NCBI GenBank assembly: GCA_963969395.1
Contig: OZ017798.1
Location: forward strand, 13,880,173 to 13,944,172
DNA length: 64,000 nt
Origin: Pseudoscleropodium purum
Taxonomy: Eukaryota > Streptophyta > Bryopsida > Hypnales > Brachytheciaceae
Direction: 5' to 3'
Shown here: in pieces, positions 1-11,707 of the stretch
Position numbering within the stretch: the stretch's first letter is position 1
How the letters are laid out: each line of letters begins with the position of its first letter
Position numbers and translations under genes: made by a program
Notes under the pieces: generated by a model
Databases searched by the model: none
Told to the model about the DNA's origin: nothing
The model's input: only the letters and a program-made list of their open reading frames with translations

Positions 1-1240
1 AATATAGAAACTCTATATAATTAGAGTACAATTGCAATATCTTTTCTATACTACAATGAGCATTGTGGCATGATTACATTGTTCAATTTCTATATTGTTG
101 TAATACTACAAGTACAGAATTGCTTCATTAGGAAAATAGGTCAAAAATTCTTTTTTTTCATGGATTATAGAATACAAAATGATCAGATTGGCAAATCACA
201 CTCATCATCTCACTTTCAAAAAAATAAAATACTATATTCATACACATTACAAATTTAATATGATCTTGGTTATTATTGAAAGGTAAGTACATATCTAACA
301 CTAAATCACCATTTCTACAAACACTATGGTTCAACTATACTAAAACTATTCTCTCCTTCCTATTACACCAATACCATATGATGCTAGTAAGGACACAATG
401 ACTTTCTAGAGTGCAAATTAATACTGCACTAGTGTTGCTTCTTTTCATATTCTCTCAATTCAAAAGCATTGTCCACAAATAATATATGACCTCATTTTAC
501 ACTTCTATGCCATTGTAAGGAATGAACCAGTAAACTAGCAAGTACAAAACTTGCATACCATGAACATAATTCAACCTGTCCTGCTATTTTGCACCTTTGT
601 CCTTTTCATCTTCGCCAAGTAAATGGTCATGAACATTTTTTACTACTTCTTTGTTATGAGGTTGCTCTTCAAAAATACTTAGCACCTCCAAGTACATAGT
701 GCTTTGACCATGATTGAAATTTGACTTTGCCTCCAATATATACATACATAACCTACTTTAAAAAAATTCAAACACTCCCTTCAATTCAAGCTTTCTAATC
801 ATAATCAATATCAATTACAAACACTATTGATCCTATTTTATCCCTTGAACACCTACCAAGATTTGGTCACTTAGTTGACTAGAGTACAAAAATTGAACTA
901 AAAAAATTGCTCTTGGTTTTTGAAAAAACACAAGAACATTTGTTTACAATATTCATAGTTCTCATGCAATTGTTTTAGATTTGTAATAGTTCCACAATAT
1001 ACTTCTGTGAGGGAGGGCAAACTACTAGATGTTCTTCTTTAAAGCATGTACATTTAAAAATGTACAGAACGGAATTAAAAAAATGCTTACTTTCAAAATG
1101 TGAATTATTGAAGTAAATAAATGTAGGAGCATGGAAACTCAAATTGGATAGGATTTATCTACAATAGGTTAGATAGACTTATAATTTTTTTATCTTTTTG
1201 GTAATCCATAGGGATTTTGGCTACCTTAAGACTATTGTGG
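1..1240. other. AT-rich DNA without a recognisable gene
   Basis: Only short open frames occur here, with no protein-like composition. I see no terminal repeats and no RNA gene. Confidence 0.6.
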
Positions 1241-2540
1241 AAATAGTTAGATTCCACATTGTTAGAATTATTACTAGTGTTACGGAAATGGATCCAAGAA
1301 AGTTCTGGATTCCTAAAATCTACATTCTAAGCTTCTGGTTTAGAGAACTAGGGTACTGTTAGGAGAACAGTCTTCTACTTATTCTCAATTGAGAACTATC
1401 GGCTACACGTTGGGTACTTAAACCCACCGCCACTGCACTGTTTTTCCTTTTCTAGTTGCTCAACCTTGTGAACGTATAGTTGAGAGAAAGAGTGGTGCAT
1501 TAGTGACCGGGATAAAGAAAGAACAAAAAGGTTGGTGCTATTTGCACCGGATTAGGTTGTTAAGTGTTGGTGATTCGTGGTGGCGGCTAGTAATCCGTTT
1601 GTACCAAAGTTTGTAGTGGTAGCCTAGATTGTAGCGGCAAAACACACTTCACTGTTTAACGGGTTCACCATACCTTGTTTTCACCCTTAAGTAAGCCGCA
1701 ACTAGCTAACACTACACATGCTACACACCCACAGTGTTAATCTCCATTTCTAATTTATTTTGCTAAATCCCAGTCACCGGGACTCTAATATATACTCTTC
1801 ACGTGATACCGGACATGTCACTTGGTAACATGAGGTGGAGCTCTATTTTGGAATGCTAAGGCTTGTGGTAGCACTACTCACCATGGTCTTCGCCGCCCTT
1901 GAGAAGCACCCTATCCCAAACTAGTCCTTTGTATACTTGCTACTCTTTGGTATTGCTAATCAGGATTCTCTACTCATAACACATTGAATGTGGGCTAGTT
2001 TGAGGTAGAGTTTCATCCTAACTGGTGCCACGGGACACTTCATACAAGTGCCCCATGGTGCCTTGGAGCTGGTGGTGAAGGCTCACTACCAACTTTAAGT
2101 CATTAGGGTTCACCGGGATTCACTAAGGCTCCAAGAGTGAGTGAGAAGGGAGACCAACCCTTCCTATAGTACTTTTTGTGGAATTCGGCAAATCCCCTCT
2201 TTCTATGTCAAAGGGGGTACCCAACGCACCTTGGGTTTTGAATGGCCATAACTTCTAGCCAAGTAGTCTAAATCACACGTTTTTTAGACGGTTAGGTGCG
2301 TCTTCTTAAGAGTTTTTTAAGCATGTATGATAATATACCATAACCTTCAAATGTAGGGTGCTATTGCGCCCTATTTGCTTAGAAGTGTCTCAAAATTCAT
2401 TTCCTAGTTTGTTGTAAGGCTTGGGGAGTCACCACCAAGGTTTCCCTTGTACACCAAGGCACTTCGGGCACCCCAAGGAGATAGAGGTGTGACACAAATG
2501 GTTTGCTTGGTTATTCCCTCCGATATGTATCGGATGTGTC
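1241..2540 (+). mobile_element. LTR-like or leader segment ahead of a gag-like relic
   Basis: This stretch is richer in GC than its surroundings and has no long open frame. It directly precedes the gag-like relic on the same strand, the position of an LTR plus untranslated leader. I did not find a second LTR copy or a clear tRNA primer-binding site, so the boundaries and class are inferred from position and composition only. Confidence 0.3.
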
Positions 2541-3451
2541 GGATTGTTAAATAGGTTGTGGATTATGAAGAACCAAGAGATGATCTAGGAACTCATTGAT
2601 GGAGTTCCGAACCAATATGAGTTGACGGTAAAAGGTTGACCTGTAGTTTGGATGGAAGACATCTGGGTGGATGTATATTCGTTCAAAAAGAACAAACTCG
2701 AACTAGCCAAAAGGGCAAATAAGTACGTAATCGGAAAATTCCAAAATTTGGCTCACGCAAAGGAAGGTTTTGCTATTAGTGATTGCAGGAACGAGAGGCA
2801 TATACGGGTACTAGAATTCTTCATTCTGACCTTGTATCCGGAAAAGCCTACCTGGATTACAGTTATGGTGGCTAATACCATCTTCGGAGCTTTAGAAGAC
2901 TAGATTGTTCATTGGAGGAAAGTGATTCAAGATGTAGTGAGCAAACTAGTTGATCATGTGGCTAGGGCAAAAACACAGCCCTATCATCCTATATTTGTTT
3001 CATCTCTACCATCACAATGAGAGGCATATACGGGTACTAGAGTTCCTCATTCCGACCTTGTATCCAGAAAAGCCTACATGGGTTTAGGTCACGGTGGCTA
3101 ACATCATCTTCAAGGCCTTAGAAGACCGGATTGTTCATTAGGGGAGAGTGATTCAAGGTGTAGTGGATAAACTAGCTGATTATGTAGCTAAGGCAAAAAC
3201 ATAGCTCTATCACTCCGTATTTGTTCCACCTCTACCATCACAAAGAGGTCTTGAGTGCTCAGGAAACAATTCAATATAACACCGGAGTCAAGATCCTGAA
3301 GTACGGCCTGACAAAGGAATTAAAGAAGGAAGAGAAAGAATCCGAAGAAGAAAGACAACCAAAAGAAGAAGTAGTCGACCAGAAACAAAGGAAGTCCACG
3401 GATCTAGTTGTACGAGGGAAGGTGCCAATGCCAAATAGAGGATATCATTCC
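2541..3451 (+). mobile_element. Decayed gag-like retroelement fragment
   Basis: Plus-strand frames read as a degraded polyprotein start: a charged stretch including KKNKLELAKRANKYVIGKFQ near 2690, then a Glu/Lys-rich segment near 3320-3400. Several stops interrupt it (for example TAG ending the frame at 2903). No protease, reverse transcriptase or integrase motif follows, because the element stops abruptly at about 3451, where the first kinase-locus copy begins. The retroelement call rests on composition and context; I could not assign it to Copia, Gypsy or another class. An unrelated repeated host gene fragment is the alternative. Confidence 0.4.
2793..3244 (+). repeat. Two-copy tandem duplication, unit about 226 bp
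   Basis: The segment starting GAGAGGCATATACGGGTACT at 2793 begins again at about 3018. The two units match through the tract ending near the Ser/Pro-rich coding triplets, with scattered substitutions. The duplication lies inside the gag-like relic and keeps its reading direction. Confidence 0.8.
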
Positions 3452-3475
3452 AAATCAAAGTGGTGAAAGCTTTAC

Positions 3476-3879
3476 CTGTTGTTGGGACTTCTGGCAAACT
3501 GGACGGCCCCTTGCCAGAACTCATGGAGAGCATGTCCTCTTCCACAACAAGAATGGAAGGTGAGAGCGCAGGGGCCTCCCGGCCAAGAGAGAGCCATGAT
3601 GATGGTTCAGTCATGACTGGTGGAATTGTCGATAATGGAGAAGTCCGAATGGGGATCATGGTCAGAGATAGGGGCAGCTGGCGAGATGGAGGCAACTGTG
3701 ATGCTCGCTGTCACCAAATCCGGGAGCTCCTGCAGAAACTCCTCGCTTAGATCCGACGGTCTGAAAACTGGAAAATCCTCAGAGTCGGCCATGCCCTGAG
3801 ACTTCGGCTTCGGAAGGGAAAGCAGGTTGCTCGTCCCGCTCAATCTCGTCAAAATGGGTGCCGGAGGCGGCATCTCCAT
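3476..3879 (-). pseudogene. Kinase-locus copy A: first exon only
   Basis: The minus-strand start at 3879 gives MEMPPPAPILTRL, the same start as copy B (14731). The frame runs through a Pro/Ser-rich, low-complexity leader to the donor CAACAG|GTAAAG at 3476/3475. Compared with copy C (TGCGGTGG on the plus strand), copy A reads TGGTGG near 3619, a 2-bp deletion. This ends the frame after an Asn-Ser-Thr stretch, and the rest of the exon continues in another frame. Exon 2 (kinase) is absent: homology to copies B and C stops at about 3452, where the gag-like relic begins. It is therefore a truncated, frameshifted gene remnant. Whether the retroelement caused the truncation cannot be told. Confidence 0.75.
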
Positions 3880-5930
3880 TCGATTCGATCTTCGCCGCCT
3901 ATAATAACCGATGAACAAAGTGCAGCACCTGGACGATGCCACGAATAGAAGACGTACACGCTGCCCCTCCTGCCATCTCCTTCATTGGGACGAATGCACT
4001 TGGGATGACGAACAAACCAAAAACGCACGACACAAACCAGTAACAGTTCTGACAGCAATCTAAATATTGCACCCTCTTCATAACAACTTTCCCCAGACAG
4101 AGACTTTGCCGAGGCGAAGGCATCGGGAGATTTGTGTCATGCAATGCTAAGCATGGATGGCATTTGTCATTACCTCCTGCACAATCACGAACAACGAGTG
4201 AGTCAGTTTAGGAAGACGCGACAATGGAGGCACTTCGTCCAAGTTTATTACCAAACCTCGCCTCCATTCACATAGTGGCATTCAAAGTACCATGGGTCAA
4301 GTGCCCTTGCACGATGCGGTCTGGTCATCCAGTCGAAGGCCACCGACAGAAGGACTGGAACCATGACTCCGAAGAGGGGTTTCTACTGGTACCGTAACGG
4401 TGCATGCATATGATTTTGGATTCCAGAAGCTATTGATGTAGAGCCACAGATTCAAGCATTACCAGACACTATAATAAGTTAGATTGTAAAAGCGGGCGTA
4501 AAAGGGATAGACGCTTTACCAATTCCGGAAACGTCTGTTTGAGATAATCCCCCAGGAGTGTTTTTCTATGCGAAACCCAGAGAAGCTCGACATCAGCGAC
4601 TTGAGTGCACGTCAAATCAGTTCAAGATTCCAGCGCAGGTCTTGACTGCTCGCGTAACTTGCTGAAATACTATCCAACTCGATGCTCACGGAAGCACCAA
4701 CACCTAGCCGCTGCTATGGCAAGATTTCAAACTCCTGGCACTGAAAGTGTGCCGGCTCTTCCTCCTGGACATTAAACGTGTGGACGGACTTCAAGTGTAA
4801 GCAAGGCACGACCCTAGATTACGTAAATTACTGAACTGCACGGACACCCGGAGAACCAAACGTGCGAAAGCAACAAAGGAAACGACAGAACCGCACGGAC
4901 GCGCCGTTCTGCGCTGGACAGCAGGCCATCAAACACCAAGCAAACACTCCTTCATTCGGAGAACAAGGAAATCATGCGGACGGCTTGGTTGATTAGTTGA
5001 AAAAGGGGTGTGTAGTAAGCAAGAAATGAAACCCCCATGGCTAAACTGCGAGCGCTAGCTCTTACCGACAAACGCATTCGCGAGAATAGACCAGAATTGA
5101 CAACCCAGAGTCATCACACACAGAGATCAAGAGCAAGTCAGAACGTCAGATCTGTGCAATCAGATCGAACCTGCAGCTGAGGAGACCGCAATTGCGACGA
5201 AACATTTCTAAGACTATTGCACGTTTCTTGGTTCTATTCGACTCACAAGCACCCGACACGAGGCAGCTATCAGGAGCTGCTGCCCATAACTGACGAGAGC
5301 AACCCTTGCTTACTTTACTTCGTTAGAATCAACTTCCCCGAGCGCAAGATCGACCACGCCCATGCTGCTCTAAAGGCCTAAACGTGCTGCACGGAAGGTC
5401 TTAGCTACCAATTCCTGCAACACGGACTGCCTATCCTGCACAACATCAAGCAAATCGGAGAAGACGAGTTCTTCGAAGAAGGTCCCTAAACAGGCCGACT
5501 GACCCGTCAATGTCGCTTGCTTTTTAAACATCGGGACAATTTCCATTGATTTGGGAAACAGTACATTGAACAACTTTTCTACAACTCATTAAACCAAAAC
5601 AACTTGGACACCCAACAACTCCACAATGCCGCTTTTTTCATCCCCGAGGAAAAGGTGAAACTTATTATTTGTCATAGAATGATGGTGAAAGTTTTGAAAC
5701 TTAGAATTCATATTTGGTGATTTTTTGAAGGAAGTTTATTTCAAATTTGATTGAAATAAATTTAGAAATATTTTTCAAACACAGACTATCCCTTCAAAAA
5801 CGCCTCTTATCCCTCCGCCCTTGCAATCCGGGGGTGATTTTATTATTTATAAAACAAAAAGTTATTTGGGGTCTATGATGGATATATGGATCTAATATAT
5901 GCTCCACGGCGGGCATGTAGATTAGGTCTG
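3880..5930 (-). repeat. Upstream region of kinase-locus copy A
   Basis: This sequence matches 14732-16530 plus 17290-17525 (copy B) and, in its first part, 28404-29085 (copy C). It is the 5' flank of exon 1 on the minus strand and is richer in GC than surrounding DNA. It probably holds the promoter and 5' untranslated sequence, since its conservation across copies follows the gene. I could not identify a TATA box or transcription start with confidence. A 67-codon minus-strand frame at 5370-5573 lies here but is not conserved as an open frame in copy B. Confidence 0.65.
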
Positions 5931-7390
5931 AGAATTAGGGCAGGTTTTCCAGGTTTCTTGAAACATGAAAGATGAATTGCTGTGGTGCAAGGGCCGCTGT
6001 TGGAGGGTTCCGGGGATCAATTTGTGCTTAGAGCGATTTTTGCCATTGAATTTGCAGGCAGTGGTTCCTTTCAAACAACCTTCTCGTTCTTGCAAGAATC
6101 GTCACCATCTGCTGGAATGGTTCGGTTGAAGTATTATTAAAGGCCGAGGTGAACTGACCTCCTCGCTCGTCCCCTCGGGAAAACGCTGAAATATTTTATT
6201 TTCCATGCATGATAAAATTTGCAAATTTTGAAATCATATTTGCAATCAGAGGCCCCAAATTAGCTAGGGGAGATGAAAGAGGTAAATTAATCAAGCACAA
6301 AATAGGTTTTTTTTTTTTTTTCCTTGCACCCCTGGAATGACTTGGAGATGCCGAGCGAGGGGGGCCAGTTCACCCCGACCATTATTAAAAGGGCTTGGGA
6401 TGCAAATTAGGGTGAATTGAATTCACGGCTGGGCAAAGAAGGTGAAATCGGGAGGAATCACTGCGCCCAAAATTAAACCGACAAGCCACAGGTCGCAGGT
6501 GAATACGATCGCCAGAAATTTGAGGCATTGTTGCAATCGGTAAATAGGACGAGGGCGGAAGAGGTTCCAAATTCTTCGACGTTGGCACGACAGCGTGAAC
6601 ACAGCATTGTCAACAGCGAGGACCAAAGCTTGAGACAGAATATCGCAGCAGAATCACGAGGCGACCAAATCACAGACCAAAGGGAGGCAGCATCGAACAA
6701 GGCAAATCTTCGAACCTCCAGCGACACAGCTAGCGGGAATCCAGGTGGGGAGCAAGGGACCAGCTCATAGCGTAAGATTAAGGGACGATCGGAGTAGACG
6801 AGCTGAAGAATTGCAAGGGTGACGAGTCGAATGCAAGTCACCGAGTAAGAGTGACAGAAGATGAAGACAAAGTTAAGGAAAGAAGAATCCAACCGGGACC
6901 ACGACGGTGGAGGCGACAAGCTGGGTAGAATCTGCAGCGACAGTTGGATTTTCTAAGGTTCGAGGAGATGGGGTACGATCAAGGCGCGGCTGAATTTCCA
7001 CTCAAGAAGGCGAAGAATGAAGAGGACCAAAGGCACTGGAAGACAGATCACGACGGCAAGAGGTACGACAGTTGAGGCGACAAGGCCAGCGATGGAGTTC
7101 GGAATGAGGGAACCAGGAGAGGCAGTGGCAACAAGCCATGAACGGGAAGAGTGCAGAACTGGCCGAGGAGCGAGCTTCAAGGGGAAATTGGCAAGAATAC
7201 GTAAAGGAAGAGGCCCGATGCGCAGGGCCTCTCGTAATAGGGCCCCCGAACAGTAGGGAGGGTGTAGCCCGACCAACATCTAGGGCGCCCTGTTGCGAGA
7301 GGTCTGACGAAGAGGGCCACCCTGCATAAAGCGCCGGGCAACTTACTATTATGTAACATCCGCAAGTCCTCGCAATTCTCACTTGGGTTT
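5931..7390. other. GC-richer unidentified segment, interrupted by a MITE
   Basis: This block is near 50 percent GC against about 30 percent around it. It has overlapping open frames on both strands, as expected from base composition alone. The plus frame 6528-6770 is polar and rich in Ser, Glu, Gln and Arg, and the longest minus frame (6473-6919) lies opposite it; neither shows a recognisable domain. It might be retroelement leader sequence or old coding DNA. A Mutator-like MITE is inserted at 6142-6380. Confidence 0.4.
6142..6380. mobile_element. Mutator-like MITE (239 bp) with 9-bp target duplication
   Basis: The ends are inverted repeats: the left end reads GGCCGAGGTGAACTGACCTC and the complement of the right end reads GGTCGGGGTGAACTGGCCCC. 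The flanks carry the identical 9 bp ATTATTAAA at 6133-6141 and 6381-6389. A 9-bp duplication is characteristic of Mutator-type elements. There is no transposase, so the element is non-autonomous. The interior is AT-rich with a T tract. Confidence 0.85.
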
Positions 7391-7952
7391 TTTTTTACTT
7401 CTTGGTGCTAGATTGCACCAAAAAAAAAATTGGCTAAAATGGCAACAAAATTTGAAGTTTTTCGCTAGAAAACTTCAAATTAAAAAAAAAATTGGATGAA
7501 ATTGTCAGACTATGGATGAAAATAGAATCATAGACATGTGATATGTATTAATGAGGTATTTTCTATTCAAGATGGGGATGAATGTTGGAATTCGGAGCAC
7601 CACTATAAAATTTTATATCACCACTTTGACACCTCATAAAAAATGAAAAAAGAAGCCTTAATTCTTCTAGGGCTAACCTTGTGAAATCAGTTTTGTAAGA
7701 TCTCACAGTAGTAATCTCACGGATGTGAAGGGCCCTATAAATGTATTGTGTGTCAGTTAACTAAGCTTTACACGATACTTTCTTCCATTATTATCTCTAG
7801 GTTGTTTTTTCTTTCCTTTGCTTGGCTTGCCTTATACATTTGGGCATCACCTCAATGCTAAATCCATAGATCCTCCAGAATGACTGGTTATACTACTTAA
7901 CAACAGATAAACCATCCATCCAGTACCAGCGCCCACTTCTATTAGAGCCTCA
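7391..7952. other. AT-rich spacer with a small hairpin
   Basis: No coding frame is seen. At 7449-7482 two arms of about 14 bp (AATTTGAAGTTTT and AAAACTTCAAATT) form a short stem-loop. The sequence after 7400 resembles that at about 63570-63710, so it is probably dispersed repeat DNA. Confidence 0.5.
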
Positions 7953-8224
7953 GAGCATCCCTACCAAGAGTATTCCCTATTCCTATCTCGATGAATTTCA
8001 TCCAGATAGGAAGAAAATTCCCCACCAAGGTTTTCTCTCCTTAAATATTTAGGAAATTCAATGCCCAATTCCCTATACGAGGAGAGATTTAGGGAACTTA
8101 AAGTCATCTTCCCTATATGTTTAGGGTAGAGCAATACTAATGGGGAAGAGCATTCCCTATCCCTATACTTGATATTCTTCATCCACATAGAAATAGGGAT
8201 AGGGAAGAACTAGTAGGGATGCTC
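7953..8224. mobile_element. PIF/Harbinger-like (Tourist-type) MITE, 272 bp
   Basis: The left end GAGCATCCCTACCAAGAG and the complement of the right end GAGCATCCCTACTAGTTC are inverted repeats. The inner arms (short ATTCCCTAT-type blocks) also pair, making most of the element foldable. The right flank is TTA and the left flank TCA, consistent with a mutated 3-bp TTA target duplication. GAGCATC-type ends with TTA are typical of PIF/Harbinger MITEs. No transposase is present. Confidence 0.75.
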
Positions 8225-8929
8225 TTAGGCTAGTATATATCATGGTGGAGAGCATATGGTCCAAAGAAAGAATCAAAGGTCAATTGGAATCAATCAGGGA
8301 AAGACAGTGCGAGCTAGAGCAAGGATTTAGCCTTTGCATGATGTTAAAAATTGGACAAATAATTTGATTACTAAGAATCTTGAATTAATGCATTGTTCAT
8401 CAACTAATTAGGGTTGAAGGGTTTGATGTAAAATGGTTATTTGTTATGTGAATGGATGGGATGTGAGTAAGCCTATGGACGATGTGAATGTTGATGCTTG
8501 AATAAGAGAATGGCTTAATTGATATAGCTTGGAAGAGGAGGATAACCTAAATTTGAATGAACACAAGAGTTTAGATTGAAATGCAAAATAGGGCAATGCA
8601 TGTTGGACATTTGGATTTGGTGTGAATGAGGTGTGCTCAACTTGTTTGTTAGGAACATATTTGGACCATTTTTAGCCCCTATTGGCACATTTGAGTTAGG
8701 TTCTAGCTTAGGAAGTTGCCCTAGCCTCTTAAATCATGGGTTAAAATGATTTTGGGATTTTAGAACACTTAATTGGGTGAATCAAATGTGCTATCTTTTT
8801 TTCACTTAGGGTTGTTTAGGCTTAAATTTATCAAAAAATGTGATTAGGAGTTCATTGATTAGAAGGCAATTTAGGTTGGGGTCCCAAATACTCTCCATCA
8901 ACTGACTCTAGGGGGGTGGGTGTTGTTGT
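8225..8929. other. AT-rich spacer, no gene seen
   Basis: No open frame of interest, no terminal repeats and no RNA gene are visible. Confidence 0.5.
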
Positions 8930-11146
8930 CACAGTGAAAAATTCTCATAGGGTCTAAAAAGATGGTGTGGCAATTGCCTACACCTTTAATTTTAATACAT
9001 TTTTCCCTCTTTCAATTTTTAGTAGCGTCAATTTTCTAGATATTTTTTTAATTTGGTGAAGATTTGACTTTTTGGAAAAGGTGCAATTGAAGAATGAACT
9101 TTTTTGTCTCCATCTCCATGCATGAAGTGGTATGGAACAAAAAATAGGCTATATGTGCATTTAGGATTCATTTGTGTTGGTTGGATTTTTTTTCCACTTC
9201 TAAGGTGCAAAATTGACATACTTTATTAGTGACGTATTTCATGTTTACAATATTCTACTATTCTAAAGGTCTTATAATTTTATCATTGATTCCAATGAAT
9301 TGTTTAGTGCTATATGTGGAGTATTCGACCAAATTGAGGCCATGGCAATTGCAAATGTTTTTTTGAAGAATTGTAGTGGTATCTTGTGCATTAAGATCTT
9401 TATTCATGATATTTAAGTAAAAAAATTGCAAAATATAGTGACAAATTATTTGGAACAATAGAAATTTTTTATAGGAAGTCATTGCTAAGTTGTATATATT
9501 GAACCTAGCTATCAAAGGGTAGTGAAACAAAATCTTGATATCAAATGAACATTGAAATATTAGGTGTATCTATATCTATATATAATTGTGAAGAAATATT
9601 ATATATGGATTTTGATGGAATGTTTTCATTTCTAGTATATGCCAAATTTATTTTCTCAACTTTAATAAGATTTTTCATATAAAGAGTAAATTTTTGTTAG
9701 CTATGTACCATAGCTATAACTTGGAGCATCCACACCTTACTCTCCAAATTTGATTTGCCAAATATCTCTTGTAGGGCTCAAATCATTTGTTTTGTCTCTT
9801 CTATTTGGCCTTATTCCACCCTTACTCTTCATTCCCAATGTACCAAGTCAATATTTTTGCACTATTTAAGGCCCACCACATCCCATTAGTGTTGGTCTTG
9901 TCCAATGAATTATAGACCCTAAAAGATCCCTACAATGAATTCAAAATCCCATATCAAGCTCACATTTTTGAATGCATGACCATCCAAATCTTTTTAGCTC
10001 CCTAGACAAAAGTAGGGCAAGGTAGTTGCAAGAAAGAATGTCTCTTTTTTGTAGCATTTTGCTAAAACTATAGTTTCTGTACTCAGTACTGTGAGTACTA
10101 TGAGTACTACAAAACATGACAATCTCAACCATTGATCAAAAAAATCGATAACTAAGAGTATCGTTTTGAGTACTATGAATACTTGTAGTATTGAAATATT
10201 ACTATTTGAAAAAAAACCTAGATTGTCATAGAAAATAAATATAATGAGGTATAAATTAATAATAAATAAAATATCATGAACAAAAAAAAATCTAAAAATT
10301 GGCCATTTGTGAGGACTTGATTGTAATCATATTTCATCAAAAAAATGAAGCTAAAACCATCTTCATTGTTTAGAAGTGTGCATGCAACGGACCCCTCTTT
10401 GCATGCATGTGGAAAATACAAAATAATGTTTTTTTTGAGTTCTTTTTGGTAGGCACATGCCTCTCTAATGTGGGAGTATTCCACTAAAATTTAAGCTTTA
10501 CATCATTAATTATGGATACTCCATAATACTAAAAACCCCTAAATCACAAAGTGTGACAAATTAGCTTAATTGAAATTTAATTATAAATTGTTTTTTGAAA
10601 ATTTCTAAAAAATAAGAATTTTCTTTATGAACAAGTTGGTCATCTTCAATAAAAAAATTCAAGTACATTGGATTCATTCTCCAAATGTTTAATGTTGTGG
10701 CCAAACTAAACTCTGCAACTCAAAGTGTGACGAAAAATAGGACCACCCTTTCTTGCAACTACCCAACACTACTTTTCATCTAGACGCACTAGTAACTAGC
10801 TGGGCAACTCTAGTGTACAGGGTGAAAATAGGTCTTTGACAGTTAATAAAAGCTAGCAACTACAACAAATTCCAAGTTGTTGGAATAAACAATGCAATTC
10901 CACTTTGAAGTTCTTGTCAAAAGTACAATATTTCTAATCATAAGATTCCCATCATGTAAGCAATTTTGAATCTTACAATTTGCACTTTAAAAATTCTTCA
11001 TATATTCATTTCGTATACTAAAACTGCATGCTAACAAAATCTAGAATCCCCTTTTGACTCCCAATAAGACCCAACAAAAATTTATCTAGCTTAATAATAA
11101 GAGCCATGATACTCAAATGCTCATTTCAAACAATTTCAACTGTAAA
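8930..11146 (+). repeat. Dispersed repeat family R, copy 1 (about 2.2 kb)
   Basis: Long collinear similarity to 60640-62610. Shared landmarks are TTCATTTGTGTTGGTTGGAT near 9165 (60880), the plus-strand tract around 9490-9530 (61340-61390), CAAGTTGTTGGAATAAACAA near 10876, and CTCCCAATAAGACCCAACAA near 11058 (62528). It has no protein-coding capacity and no clear ends, so the class is unknown. It lacks the CACTA-like MITE that sits in copy 2, giving an empty site near 9860-9885. Confidence 0.7.
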
Positions 11147-11707
11147 TACCGTAACATTAAGCCAATTTGTGTGTGAAATGGAAACATTCCTTGAAGGACA
11201 ACATAAAATTTTGCAAATGAGGCTAATGGATCTCGAAATTCTAAGCAGAGACGGTGTACTGTGCATATTGGCTACACTCGTCCTTCAACTATTCTAAATG
11301 GGGAATTTCAGATTACACAGAACTGCAGATTTCAGTTATCATTTGCGTACAGTTACCTGCACAGAATTGGTATTCATCATCATACTAAACGATATGCATA
11401 CTCTATCCACCAGGGGAGTGTATTCAAACAAAGTGTCGCTAGCTAAGAGACGGAAATTTTTCCTATTCCACTGAAGCAAATATTGAGCAGGACATTAACC
11501 CTGTAACGCTGTAATGAATGGCAAAGAATCTTTGCATGTAAGTCAGAAGTGCCATTGTTCATCTTTGGAATTTCATGCAAAAAGGGGAGACCTTCTACAA
11601 TAGCTTGTCCTCAAATGAGTGCTTTTGGTTTTCTTAAAGTACATGATGCACATTGTGTCAAAAAGGATGATTTCCACGGAGACCAGTCCGTCCTTCCAGG
11701 GTTAATT
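11147..11707. other. 3' flank of the kinase gene
   Basis: This 560-bp stretch lies downstream of the kinase stop codon at 11708 (minus strand). Its open frames are short and resemble no family I know. A 3' untranslated region and polyadenylation site presumably lie here, but no signal is distinctive enough to place. Confidence 0.35.

Noticed and set aside
6473..6919. 148-codon minus-strand frame
   Set aside because: Lies in a GC-richer block with open frames on both strands, has no domain, and its residue pattern looks like a composition artefact.
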